Shown piece by piece: positions 24,497 to 33,138 of a stretch of 64,000 bases of DNA. A program made the translations under genes and the position numbers. This DNA is from Leifsonia sp. AG29 (GTDB lineage: Bacteria; Actinomycetota; Actinomycetes; Actinomycetales; Microbacteriaceae), in NCBI RefSeq assembly GCF_009765225.1, contig NZ_VMSF01000001.1, forward strand, positions 2,790,001-2,854,000, read 5' to 3'. The notes below the pieces were generated by a model that had not been told where the DNA came from, searched no databases, and worked only from the letters and a program-made list of their open reading frames with translations. Every line of letters begins with the position of its first letter. The stretch's first letter is position 1.

Positions 24497-25375
24497 GTGC
24501 CGAGCGTCGTGATCGCCGCGCACAACGAGGAGAACCTCATCGGCGCGACGCTGCAATCCTTGGCCGGGCAGGACCTCCCGGGGGGCGTGGAGGTGGTGGT
24601 CAGCGCCAACGGCTGCACCGATCGCACCGCCGAGGTCGCGCGGGCCGCCGGCGTCGCCGTGGTCGATCGCCCCGAACCCGGCAAGCCGGGAGCACTCAAC
24701 GCGGGCGACCGGGTCGCGACCTCGTTCCCGCGCGTATACCTCGACGCCGACATCGTGCTCCCGCAGCATGCCCTGCGCGCCTTCGTCGCACGACTCGCCG
24801 CCGAGCCGGCGCCGCTCGTCGTCATCCCCCGCCGCCGTCTCGTGACGACCGGCCGCCCGTGGCCGGTCCGCGCCTACTTCGCGATCAACGAGCGCCTCCC
24901 CGTGTTCCGGACGGGCCTGTTCGGCCGCGGGGTCATCGTCCTCTCCGAGGAGGGCCGAAAGCGCTTCGGCGAGTTCCCGACCCTCGTTGCCGACGACCTC
25001 TTCCTCGACTCGCTGTTCACCGACGAGGAGCGCGCGGTCGTCCCCGACGTGGAGGTCTCCGTCGAGGCCCCGTACACCACCCGCGACCTCTTGCGCCGGC
25101 TCGAGCGCGTCCGCCGGGGCAATGCGCAGATGCGCGAAGCGGGCGAACGCAGCGGGCTCGGCCTCAGCGTGCGGCGGTCGCGCCGCTGGTCGTGGCTGAC
25201 CGATGTCGTGGCCCGCGATCCGCGACTCATCCCGGCGGCGATCCCCTATGTCGTGATCACGCTCGCCGCCGCGGTGCGCGGGCGGCGCCGCGTTCCGGAC
25301 CCGGCACGCAGCTGGGGACGCGACGAGAGCACCCGGGGCGGCACGCGCGCTCCGGACGGACGAGGAGTCACGTGA
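24497..25375 (+). CDS. Glycosyltransferase family 2
   Basis: A 292-residue GT-A enzyme. It begins PSVVIAAHNEENLIGATLQSL with the nucleotide-binding strand, has the AAGVAVVDRPEPGKPGALNAG segment and the metal-binding DAD in YLDADIVLP. The C-terminus has one hydrophobic region (RLIPAAIPYVVITLAAAV). GTG 24497 was chosen for AAGGGGG 7 nt upstream. Its stop overlaps the deacetylase start (GTGA), so both form an operon. It starts the EPS locus. Confidence 0.85.
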   Translation: MPSVVIAAHNEENLIGATLQSLAGQDLPGGVEVVVSANGCTDRTAEVARAAGVAVVDRPEPGKPGALNAGDRVATSFPRVYLDADIVLPQHALRAFVARLAAEPAPLVVIPRRRLVTTGRPWPVRAYFAINERLPVFRTGLFGRGVIVLSEEGRKRFGEFPTLVADDLFLDSLFTDEERAVVPDVEVSVEAPYTTRDLLRRLERVRRGNAQMREAGERSGLGLSVRRSRRWSWLTDVVARDPRLIPAAIPYVVITLAAAVRGRRRVPDPARSWGRDESTRGGTRAPDGRGVT

Positions 25376-26025
25376 CGATCAACATCTGCTTCCACGGCAT
25401 CGGCTCGGGCGAAAACGAACGCGAACCGGGCGGCGAGAAGTACTGGATGCGGCGCGAGATCTTCTTCGGCGTGCTCGACGAGCTGCGGGAGCGTCCCGAC
25501 GTGCGGATCAGCTTCGACGACGGCAACGCCTCCGACATCGAGATCGGCCTCCCTGCTCTGCTCGAGCGAGGGCTGCGGGCCACGTTCTTCCCGCTCGCCG
25601 GGAGGCTGGACGACGCCGGCAGCCTGAGCCCGGCCGATCTCCGCGCCTTGCGGGAGTCGGGCATGGCCATCGGCTCGCACGGCTGGGCGCACGTCCCGTG
25701 GCGCGGCCTGTCGCCGGACGACCGGCGACGCGAGCTCGTCGATGCGCGCGAGGCGATCGCCGAAGCCAGCGGCGGACCCGTCGATGAGGCCGCGCTCCCC
25801 CTTGGGAGGTACGACCGCCGGCTCCTCGCCCACCTGCGCGACGCCGGGTACCGCGCCGCGTACACGAGCGACCGGTACCCGGCCCGGCCCGGAGAGTGGC
25901 TGCAGCCGCGGCACAGCGTGACCGTGGCCGACACCGTCGCGTCCGTGCGCCGGGTCGTCGAGCACCGGACCGGGCCGGCCGACCTCCGTCACCGCGCCTC
26001 GAGCATGTTCAAACGCCTTCGGTGA
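25372..26025 (+). CDS. Polysaccharide deacetylase (NodB/CE4-like)
   Basis: A 217-residue protein with the CE4 metal triad: Asp-Asp in ISFDDGN and the two histidines in GSHGWAHV. Further NodB-type segments are LPALLERGLRATFFPLAGRL and ALPLGRYDRRLL. It lacks an obvious signal peptide, so it may act on a lipid-linked or nucleotide sugar inside the cell. Translation is coupled to the GT2 gene and a GAGGAG site precedes its GTG. The 3' end overlaps the convergent Wzz-like gene by 17 bp. Confidence 0.85.
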   Translation: MTINICFHGIGSGENEREPGGEKYWMRREIFFGVLDELRERPDVRISFDDGNASDIEIGLPALLERGLRATFFPLAGRLDDAGSLSPADLRALRESGMAIGSHGWAHVPWRGLSPDDRRRELVDAREAIAEASGGPVDEAALPLGRYDRRLLAHLRDAGYRAAYTSDRYPARPGEWLQPRHSVTVADTVASVRRVVEHRTGPADLRHRASSMFKRLR

Positions 26026-26704
26026 CCGGTTCGCGGCTCCGCCGGGAGGCGGGCCTCGCGAAGACGGCCTCTCGGCGCCGCCTGCTGATCCCTTCCACGG
26101 CGATGACGGCACCGGCGGTCACGCCGAGGCCGAGCACGAGGGCCATTCCGAGGGCGCGAGGCCTGCTCCCCCCGACGTGATAGATCACGGTCGAGCGGGG
26201 AGCCGTGGTCACGGTGATGTCGTTGATCGGCGCCACGTGCTTCTCGCGCTGGATGGCGTCGAGCTCCTTCTTCACCCGCTCGATCAGGTCGGTCTGACGC
26301 CGCTCCACCGTGGCGCGGTCCGGGGCGACGATGTCGAGGTTGAGGATCTGGCTCTCGAAGTTCGTCCCCCACTGACCGCCCGTGTCGGGGACCACCAGGG
26401 ACCAGCCGTCGCGGATGCCGATGCCGATCAGGGTCACATCCGGGGACGCGTACTTGGTCTGCTGCCCCGGCCCGGTGATCCGCTTCGCCACGACGCCGGC
26501 GGTGTCGATGATGTCCTCGGACTGGGTCGCCAGGGTGTTCGGGTAGTAGGTGCTGCTCGGGGCGAGGAAGACGAGCTGCGTGCGCGTGTAGTAGACGCCC
26601 TTGTCGCTGATCGCGAGATAGCCGGCGAGGACCGTGCAGAGCAGCCCGACGAGCACGATGGGCCAGCGTCGGAGGCACGCTCGAAAAAAATCCCACAGAG
26701 TCAT
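26009..26704 (-). CDS. Wzz/YveK-like chain-length determinant (short form)
   Basis: A 231-residue membrane protein with two transmembrane helices, one at each end (RRWPIVLVGLLCTVLAGYLAIS, about 13-34; ALGMALVLGLGVTAGAVIAV, about 185-204), and an extracytoplasmic region between. This is the polysaccharide co-polymerase topology. No tyrosine-kinase domain is attached; a basic tail follows TM2. A paralogue is divergently encoded at 26784. It probably controls EPS chain length or export with Wzy. Start ATG 26704 has GAGGGAG upstream. Confidence 0.8.
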   Translation of the reverse strand: MTLWDFFRACLRRWPIVLVGLLCTVLAGYLAISDKGVYYTRTQLVFLAPSSTYYPNTLATQSEDIIDTAGVVAKRITGPGQQTKYASPDVTLIGIGIRDGWSLVVPDTGGQWGTNFESQILNLDIVAPDRATVERRQTDLIERVKKELDAIQREKHVAPINDITVTTAPRSTVIYHVGGSRPRALGMALVLGLGVTAGAVIAVEGISRRRREAVFARPASRRSREPVTEGV

Positions 26705-26783
26705 GAGTCTCCCTCGATTAGACTAACCCGTACTCGCTTCCCGGTCGCCAGTGGTGACGGGCCCACCTCTGAGGGGGTACATC

Positions 26784-27695
26784 GTGACACGCGACGTGAT
26801 CCGCGCGCTGGGGCGCCGCTGGTACGTCATCGTCGTCGGCCTCCTCGTCACGGTCGGGCTCGCGTGGGGCGCGTATCGCATCACGCCGCCCACGTACACC
26901 AGCAGCGCGCTCATCCTGCTCCTTCCTTCCGAGACCACCGTCGGACCGGGCGGGAATCCCTTCCTCGCCCTCTCGAACCTGGATCAGCCGGCGGGAATCC
27001 TCGTGGCCTACTTCTCGGGCACCACAGCACAGGCCCAGGTGAAGGAGCATTCGCCCACGGCGCAGTACACCGTCGCCATCAACAGCTCCACGCGCGGCCC
27101 CATCATCGAGGTCGACGTCACCGACAAGACGTCCGAGGGCGCGCTCAGCGCTCTCGACTACATCACCGGCCAGATCCCGGCCGAGCTGAGCAGCCTCCAG
27201 AAGCAGGTCGACGCGCCGGCGAACGCCGTCATCACCTCGATGCCGCTCACCGTCGACCAGAAGGCGAAGGCGGACTACTCGGGAACCATCCGCATGGTCA
27301 TCACCGCGGTGGTCGTCGGTCTGCTCGCGACCGGGCTCATCGCGTTCGCCCTGGACGGCCTGCTCCTCAGCAGACGCGCGAGGCGGCAGGCCCGCGCAGC
27401 GCGCGAGGCACCCGGGACGGGGACGCCGGGACCCGCCGAACCGAGGGGCAGGCGGCAGCCGCGCTCCGCGCGCAGGCGCGCCGAGAAGCCGGTGCCTGCG
27501 CCAGAGGCCGCGGTCGAGACCGTCCCGCCTCCGGAGGGCAGTGCCGACGAGGCCAGCGCCAACGAATCCCGCGCCGACGAGGCCAGCGCCGACGAATCCA
27601 GCGCCGACGAATCCAGCGCCGACGAACCCAGCACCGACGAATCCGCCGCCGGCGAGGTCGCGGTCGTGGCCGCCGACGCCGGGCGGGAGACGTGA
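26784..27695 (+). CDS. Wzz-like chain-length protein with acidic repeat tail
   Basis: A 303-residue relative of the divergent gene: TM1 (RRWYVIVVGLLVTVGLAWGAYRI) and TM2 (MVITAVVVGLLATGLIAFALDGL) flank a ~150-residue outer domain. After TM2 comes a basic stretch rich in Arg/Pro, then a ~60-residue acidic tail made of degenerate ADESS pentapeptides encoded by 15-bp repeats. There is no kinase domain. GTG 26784 was chosen for GAGGGGG 8 nt upstream. Its stop overlaps the Wzy start (GTGA). Confidence 0.8.
   Translation: MTRDVIRALGRRWYVIVVGLLVTVGLAWGAYRITPPTYTSSALILLLPSETTVGPGGNPFLALSNLDQPAGILVAYFSGTTAQAQVKEHSPTAQYTVAINSSTRGPIIEVDVTDKTSEGALSALDYITGQIPAELSSLQKQVDAPANAVITSMPLTVDQKAKADYSGTIRMVITAVVVGLLATGLIAFALDGLLLSRRARRQARAAREAPGTGTPGPAEPRGRRQPRSARRRAEKPVPAPEAAVETVPPPEGSADEASANESRADEASADESSADESSADEPSTDESAAGEVAVVAADAGRET
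27543..27650 (+). repeat. 15-bp coding tandem repeats (ADESS pentapeptides)
   Basis: Seven degenerate copies of a GCCGACGAATCCAGC-like unit sit in frame inside the Wzz-like gene. Copy number may vary between strains. Confidence 0.75.
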
Positions 27696-29005
27696 CGACC
27701 AAGCTCGCGCTGCCGGATCAGCGGCTGGTGGCGAGCCAGGTCGATGCCGTCGGGTGGCTCACGGTCTACGTGGTCCTCCTCCTGTTCGTGCCGACGCGCC
27801 TGGTCTTCGGTCCGCTCGGCAGCGCCGGAGCACCGTCGATGCTCTTCGGCCTCGGGAGCCTGGTCGTGTGGTTCTGCCTCCGCCTCGGCGCCGGGCACTC
27901 CTCCTGGACGGACAGCCAGCCGATCCGGATCGCGCTCGGTGTCTTCCTGGTCTCCGTCGGCATCACTTACGTCCTGGCGATGTCGGCCCCGATGCCCCAG
28001 CCGGAGATCAGCCCGGCGGATGTGGCCCTGCTGGCGCTCGCGTCCTGGAGCGGGACCCTCCTCCTGACCCACGACAACGTCCCGGAGCGGAGCCGGCTCG
28101 AGACGCTGATCTGGCGCATCTGCGTCTGCGGGGCGATCATCGCCCTGCTCGGCATCTTCCAGGTCCTCACCCGGCAGGTCTGGGTCGACCGCATCTCGAT
28201 CCCGGGGCTCACCGGCACGCCCGGGTACGGGCTCAACGCCCGCGGCGGCTTCCCCCGGCCGGCGGGAACGGCGACGCACCCGATCGAGTACGGAACGCTC
28301 GTCACGATGATCCTCCCGATCGCGCTGTACGTCGGGTTCAACCAGAAGAGCCGGCCGCTGCTCGTCCGCTGGCTTCCCGCCGCCGCGCTGGGCGCCGTCG
28401 TCCCGCTGACCTCCTCCCGGTCCGCCTACCTGGGCGCCGCCGTCGGGCTGATCGTGTGCCTGATCGGCTGGAGCCGGGCTCGCCGGCTGCGGGTGCTCGC
28501 AGTCGTCACCGTCGGCGTCGCGGCGATGAGCGTCGTGACGCCGAATCTCTTCAAGTCGATCATCGGGCTGTTCGCGGGGGCCTCGAACGACCCGAGCATC
28601 GCCTCCCGGACCGACAGCTACTCGCTCGCGGGGGAGTTCCTCGCGCGGAAGCCGCTGTTCGGGAGGGGGCTCGGCACGTTCCTCCCGATCTACCGCATCT
28701 TCGACAACGAGTACCTCCTCCTGCTCGTCACCGTCGGCGTGATCGGGACGGCGGCCTTCCTCGCGCTCGGCGTCACCGCCTTCGTGTCGATGATGCGGCT
28801 GCGCTCGCGGGTCCCCGACGAGGGGTCCCGCGACCTCGCCATGGCCCTCGCGGCCGCGATGGCGACCGGCTTCGTCTGCCTGTTCACCTTCGACGCCTTC
28901 GCCTTCCCGATGACGATGGGGCTGCTGTTCCTCATCCTCGGACTTGCCGGCGCGCTGAGACGCATCGAGAATGCGGGAGCGAGTTTTCCTCGTCTTGTAG
29001 GATGA
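27692..29005 (+). CDS. O-antigen ligase/Wzy-like EPS polymerase
   Basis: A 437-residue protein with about 11-12 hydrophobic helices and one large outer loop (about 155-205: LTRQVWVDRISIPGLTGTPGYGLNARGGFPRPAGTATHPIEYG). This arrangement, with the RPAGTATHPIEYG and SRSAYLGAA segments, is typical of the Wzy_C/O-antigen ligase superfamily. It probably polymerises flipped repeat units. Start GTG overlaps the Wzz-like stop, and its stop overlaps the next GT2, so the three genes form an operon. Confidence 0.85.
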   Translation: MTTKLALPDQRLVASQVDAVGWLTVYVVLLLFVPTRLVFGPLGSAGAPSMLFGLGSLVVWFCLRLGAGHSSWTDSQPIRIALGVFLVSVGITYVLAMSAPMPQPEISPADVALLALASWSGTLLLTHDNVPERSRLETLIWRICVCGAIIALLGIFQVLTRQVWVDRISIPGLTGTPGYGLNARGGFPRPAGTATHPIEYGTLVTMILPIALYVGFNQKSRPLLVRWLPAAALGAVVPLTSSRSAYLGAAVGLIVCLIGWSRARRLRVLAVVTVGVAAMSVVTPNLFKSIIGLFAGASNDPSIASRTDSYSLAGEFLARKPLFGRGLGTFLPIYRIFDNEYLLLLVTVGVIGTAAFLALGVTAFVSMMRLRSRVPDEGSRDLAMALAAAMATGFVCLFTFDAFAFPMTMGLLFLILGLAGALRRIENAGASFPRLVG

Positions 29006-29910
29006 GCGCCATGCGCGTGGACGTCGCCGCCGTGGTCGTGACCTACAACAGCGAGGACCATGTGGCCGAGCTGCTCGACAGCATCCCCGCCGCGGCCGGG
29101 GGGCTCACGTATTCGGTGGTCGTCGTGGACAACGGTTCCACCGACGGCACGCTGGAGCTGCTCGACCGGCGCACCGACTGCACCGTGGTGCGCTCGACCA
29201 ACCGCGGCTACGCGGCGGGGATGAACACGGCCGTGGCGGCGTCGCCCGAGGCCGAGTCGATCCTGATCCTCAATCCCGACGCCAGCCTCGATCCGGACTG
29301 CATGCCGCGCATGCTCGAGGTCCTCCGGAAGCCGGGCGTCGGCATCGTTGCGCCACGGGTCCGGGAGGCGGACGGCAGCCTCTCGCCGACGCTCCGCCGC
29401 GGGCCGACGCTCGGGCGCGTGGGCGGCCTCAGCTTCACGGGCCTTCCGGCGTTCGCGGAGCGCATCGAGGACCCGCGCGAGTACGAGACCGAGCACGAGG
29501 TCGAGTGGGCGGTCGGCGCCATCCTCCTCGTCCGGGACGAGTGCTACCGCGAGCTCGGCGGACTCGACGAGTCCTACTTCCTCTACTCGGAGGAGACGGA
29601 CATGAGCCTCCGCGCGAAGGACGCCGGCTGGGCCACCGTGTACACGCCGGCGGCGGGGGCCATGCACATCGGCGGCGGCTCGGGCGAGAGCTCGACTACG
29701 CACACGATGAAGATCCTCAATCGCATCCGGCTCTACCGTCGCCGGCGCGGCCCGCTGCTCGCGTGGCTCTACTGGGCGCTGACGGTCCTCACCGAGCTCC
29801 GTCGGGCGCTCCTCGGTCACGACAAGTCCCGCCCGACGGTGCGGGCACTCATCCAGCCGTCGCGGCGGCCGCCGCAGCTCGGTGCCAACAGCACGCTGAT
29901 CCCGCGCTGA
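29002..29910 (+). CDS. Glycosyltransferase family 2 (rhamnosyltransferase-like)
   Basis: A 302-residue GT-A enzyme with VAAVVVTYNSEDHVAELLDSI, VVVDNGSTDGT, the acceptor-side LILNPDASLDPD (metal-binding D-x-D position) and the catalytic-end ESYFLYSEETDMSLRAKDAGW, which is the pattern of WbbL-type rhamnosyltransferases. ATG 29002 overlaps the Wzy stop; ATG 29011 is equally possible because a TAGGAT box lies 7 nt upstream of it. Confidence 0.87.
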   Translation: MSAMRVDVAAVVVTYNSEDHVAELLDSIPAAAGGLTYSVVVVDNGSTDGTLELLDRRTDCTVVRSTNRGYAAGMNTAVAASPEAESILILNPDASLDPDCMPRMLEVLRKPGVGIVAPRVREADGSLSPTLRRGPTLGRVGGLSFTGLPAFAERIEDPREYETEHEVEWAVGAILLVRDECYRELGGLDESYFLYSEETDMSLRAKDAGWATVYTPAAGAMHIGGGSGESSTTHTMKILNRIRLYRRRRGPLLAWLYWALTVLTELRRALLGHDKSRPTVRALIQPSRRPPQLGANSTLIPR

Positions 29911-29911
29911 C

Positions 29912-31129
29912 GTGACGGCGTCGATGAGAGTCCTGCTCGTGGCCCCCACGTGCGACGGCGACGACGTGGGCGAGTCCTGGGTCGCCTACCAGTGGGCGAA
30001 GCTCCTGTCGGCGCGGTTCGAGCTCACACTGCTGACGACCTACAAGCGCGGGCACCGGCCGCCCTCGGAGCAGCTCCCCGGCGTCGAGGTCGTCGAGTGG
30101 GAGGAGCCTCCCGGCGTCGGCCGGTTCGAGCGGCTCAACAGCCTGATGCAGCCCGCCTACGCCCTCTTCCTGCTCCGGGCGCGCCGCTGGCTGAGGCGCC
30201 GGCTCGCGGAGGGCGTGCGTTTCGACGTCGCCCACCAGGTCGTCCCGGTCGCCATGCGCTACCCGTCGCCGGCGGTCGCCCTCGGCGTGCCCTTCGTCAT
30301 CGGGCCGGTCGGAGGGAGTCTCGCCTCTCCGGCGGCGTTCGCCGACGAGGAGGGTGCCACGCCGTGGTACCAGCGCCTCCGGTCGCTCGACTCGTGGCGG
30401 ATCCGGAGGGACCCCCTCCTCAGGCGCACCTACGAGAAAGCCGACTGCGTGATCGGCGTCGCGCCGTACGTCGAGGAGTTCCTCGCCGGGCTCCGGCTCC
30501 AGCGGTTCGAGACCATGAGCGAGACCGCCATCCACGAGGTCAAGCCGCCCGTCGACCGTTCGGGGAGGCAGGGGCCGGTCCGGCTCCTCCACGTCGGCCG
30601 GACCGTGCGGACGAAGGGGCTGCGGGACGCGATCCGGGCGCTCGACCGCGTGCGCGATCTCGACGTCGTGCTCGACGTCGTCGGCGACGGCAACGACCGC
30701 GCCGCGTGCGAGGCCCTCGTCGCCGAGCTGGGCCTGGAGGATCGGGTCACCTTCCACGGCGCTCTCCCCCGCGCGGCCGTCGACGCCTTCTACGAGCGCG
30801 CGGACGTCTTCGTGTTCCCCAGCTACCGCGAGCCGGGCGGCAACGTCAGCCTCGAGGCGATGGCGTACGGCCTCCCCCTGATCGTGTGCCGTCGCGGCGG
30901 CCCGGGCGCTAACGTCGACGACACGTGCGCGTTCCGCCTCGACGCCGCGTCGCCGGAGCAGCTGGCCGCCGACTGCGCGGCGGCCATCCGGCGATTGGTG
31001 GAGGACCCGGCCCTGCGGTCGCGCATGGGAGCGGCGGCCCGTGGGCACGCCGAACGGACCCACCTGTGGCAGTCGCGCCTCGAGCGGGTCAGCGCTCTCT
31101 ACGGGGAGCTGGCCACGCGCGCCGGCTGA
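29912..31129 (+). CDS. Glycosyltransferase family 4
   Basis: A 405-residue GT-B enzyme. N-terminal acceptor domain (VLLVAPTCDGDDVGESWVAYQWAKLL; DVAHQVVPVAMRYPSP), and C-terminal donor domain with LLHVGRTVRTKGLRDAIRAL, DVVGDGNDR and the E-x7-E motif in SYREPGGNVSLEAMAYGLPLIV. It uses a nucleotide sugar to extend the lipid-linked EPS unit. GTG 29912 starts 1 bp after the GT2 stop. Its 3' end overlaps the convergent asparagine-synthetase-like gene by 31 bp. Confidence 0.9.
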   Translation: MTASMRVLLVAPTCDGDDVGESWVAYQWAKLLSARFELTLLTTYKRGHRPPSEQLPGVEVVEWEEPPGVGRFERLNSLMQPAYALFLLRARRWLRRRLAEGVRFDVAHQVVPVAMRYPSPAVALGVPFVIGPVGGSLASPAAFADEEGATPWYQRLRSLDSWRIRRDPLLRRTYEKADCVIGVAPYVEEFLAGLRLQRFETMSETAIHEVKPPVDRSGRQGPVRLLHVGRTVRTKGLRDAIRALDRVRDLDVVLDVVGDGNDRAACEALVAELGLEDRVTFHGALPRAAVDAFYERADVFVFPSYREPGGNVSLEAMAYGLPLIVCRRGGPGANVDDTCAFRLDAASPEQLAADCAAAIRRLVEDPALRSRMGAAARGHAERTHLWQSRLERVSALYGELATRAG

Positions 31130-32847
31130 GTCGAAGCGACGACGAGGTTCGTCAGGAAGCCGACCGAGCTCGGTCGCGGGTCGATCTCGCCGGCGAGCAT
31201 CCGGCCGACCCAGGCCTGGTCGAGGACGTCGAGCGAGCTGAGGGTCTCGCCCACCGCCGGGTCCTGCCGCCACCACTCGACGACCTTCTGCGCGAGGACG
31301 TCGCCTCCCGCGGGAGGACGGTTGCCGCGCCGGACCCGCTGCAGCGCCTTGCGCGCGAGACGGGTGCCGGTCCGTGCGGTCTGCGCGACCGGGTGGAGGA
31401 AGGACGGGTTCGCGTACGCGGACGGGCTGGGCCGCCCCTCCAGCGGGATGCTGCCCAGCTCCGGGTCGAGTTCCATCTGCAGCGCGGCGAGGAACCGCGA
31501 GTGCGCCTTGTCCTGCGGGCTCAGCGCCGTGCAGATCGCGAGGAAGTCGTGGTCCAGCATCGGGTTGACGACGACGCGCTGGTAGCCGACGGCCGTGTCG
31601 GTCGCGCCGGCCCAGCGCTGCATGCGGTCTCGGAGGTAGAGCGCATCCGTGGCGCGGAACCACTCGTCGCCGCCGCGCCGGAGGGAGGCGTACACCTCGC
31701 CGTTCGCCGCATCGCGCGCCCACTCGGCGAACTCGGTCGTGAGGAGGCCCGGCTCGACCGCCTCGTTGACGAACATCCGCCAGGCGGCCAGCTGCTCGGC
31801 GTCTTTCCGCGTGTACGGCCGATCGCGCACCCGGCCGACGTAGTAGAAGCCGCGCGCGACCTCGCCCCCGAGCCCGGAGATCCGCACGCCCTGCTCGAAC
31901 CCGCGCTCGCCGACGCCGAGAGCCGCGAGCGCCACCGGATCGGACATGCCGTCCAACCGCAGCGCCGCCTCGCGGCACAGCTCCCACGCCTCCGCCGGGT
32001 CGATCCCGCCGAGGTCGGCGAGGCCGTGCACCCGGTGCTCGATGCCGTAGCGGGCGCTGATCCCGCTCGCGATCTCGACGTCTCCACTGCCGGGCACGCT
32101 CAGCGTCATCGCGCGCAGCCCGCGTCGCCGGGAAGCGGGGATCGCGCTCAGCAGCAGGCGGGAGTCGAGCCCGCCGGTCAGCTGGAGCACCGCCTCCGGG
32201 TGCTCGTCGAGGAGGGACGCGAGCGTCGTCCTGAGTACGGCGGCGGCTTCGGCGACCGCGTGGTCGAGCGGCCGCGGCTCGCCGGCCGCCTCCTCCGACG
32301 ACGTGACCGTGACGCCGCCGGAGCCCAGCCGCGCCGTCGCCCCGGGCGCGAGCTTCCGCACGCCCTCGAAGAGCGTGCGCTGACCGAGCTGCCAGCCGAG
32401 CAGCGACTGCACGCCGACCGCGACCCGATCGAGCTCGGCGCCCCGGGCCCACCCGGCGAGCAGAGCCGACGTGGAGAGCACCGCGCGCCCCGCCGAGTGC
32501 GGCCGGCTGCGGAACAGCTGCCGGAAGCCCATCGAGTCCGCGACCATGACGACGCTGCCGTCGCGGACACCGGCCGCCGCGAAGGGAGGAAGCAGACGCG
32601 TGAGCGCGTCGGTGTCGGTTCCCAGGAGGGCGGCGACCTCGGACTCGTCGACCGCGCCTCCAGCCCGCCGCGAGACGCGGGACAGGACCAGCGTCCGCGG
32701 GTCGGACGTCGGCGTGAGACCCCAGTGCGCCAGTCGGACGGCGCCGGCGGCGACATCGGACGCGTCGCTCCCGATGGCTGCCGTCACGGCCGCCGGGAGC
32801 GGACCCTCCTCGTACGCGAGGATTCCGGGGAGCGCGGCCGCCGGCAT
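31099..32847 (-). CDS. Asparagine-synthetase-like amide ligase lacking the glutaminase cysteine
   Basis: A 582-residue protein of the AsnB fold. The C-terminal synthetase domain has the PP-loop ATP motif LQLTGGLDSRLLLSAI (SGGxDS type). The N-terminal Ntn domain (DSMGFRQLF, STSALLAGWA) is present, but the protein begins MPAAALPG and has no Cys2, so it cannot use glutamine as usual. Beta-lactam and carbapenam synthetases share this loss. It is the last gene of the ligase-decarboxylase-ACP run, 4 bp after ACP, so it may form an amide using an ACP-bound or amine substrate. Similar amidotransferases accompany EPS loci of exosortase bacteria. Confidence 0.82.
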   Translation of the reverse strand: MPAAALPGILAYEEGPLPAAVTAAIGSDASDVAAGAVRLAHWGLTPTSDPRTLVLSRVSRRAGGAVDESEVAALLGTDTDALTRLLPPFAAAGVRDGSVVMVADSMGFRQLFRSRPHSAGRAVLSTSALLAGWARGAELDRVAVGVQSLLGWQLGQRTLFEGVRKLAPGATARLGSGGVTVTSSEEAAGEPRPLDHAVAEAAAVLRTTLASLLDEHPEAVLQLTGGLDSRLLLSAIPASRRRGLRAMTLSVPGSGDVEIASGISARYGIEHRVHGLADLGGIDPAEAWELCREAALRLDGMSDPVALAALGVGERGFEQGVRISGLGGEVARGFYYVGRVRDRPYTRKDAEQLAAWRMFVNEAVEPGLLTTEFAEWARDAANGEVYASLRRGGDEWFRATDALYLRDRMQRWAGATDTAVGYQRVVVNPMLDHDFLAICTALSPQDKAHSRFLAALQMELDPELGSIPLEGRPSPSAYANPSFLHPVAQTARTGTRLARKALQRVRRGNRPPAGGDVLAQKVVEWWRQDPAVGETLSSLDVLDQAWVGRMLAGEIDPRPSSVGFLTNLVVASTQPARVASSP

Positions 32848-32851
32848 GATG

Positions 32852-33106
32852 CTAGGCCGCCAGCTTGGCGTCGACGAAGTCGGTCAGCGAGCCGACGGTC
32901 TCGAAGAGGTCGGCCCCGAACTCGTCGTCGTCGATGACGATGTCGAAGCGGTCCTCGATGGCCGCGACGAGCTGCACGACACCGAAGGAGTCGAGTTCGG
33001 GGAGCGCCCCGAAGAGGGCCGTGTCGCGAGTGAGGTCGCCGGGGCTCTGCGACAGCTCGAGCGTGTCGATGAGGACCTCGCGGACGGTGTCGACGGTTTC
33101 GGTCAT
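32852..33106 (-). CDS. Acyl carrier protein
   Basis: An 84-residue acidic four-helix protein with the phosphopantetheine site LPELDSFGVVQL (Ser40) and the usual ACP ends (DTALFGALPELDS; IVIDDDEFGADLF; TDFVDAKL). ATG 33106 was chosen for GGAGAA 7 nt upstream; an earlier ATG at 33121 is in frame. It sits between the PLP decarboxylase and the asparagine-synthetase-like gene, so it likely carries an activated acyl or aminoacyl group for EPS modification rather than serving fatty acid synthesis. Confidence 0.92.
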   Translation of the reverse strand: MTETVDTVREVLIDTLELSQSPGDLTRDTALFGALPELDSFGVVQLVAAIEDRFDIVIDDDEFGADLFETVGSLTDFVDAKLAA

Positions 33107-33138
33107 GGGCTGGTTCTCCATTCGGTGCGGGTCGGGTG

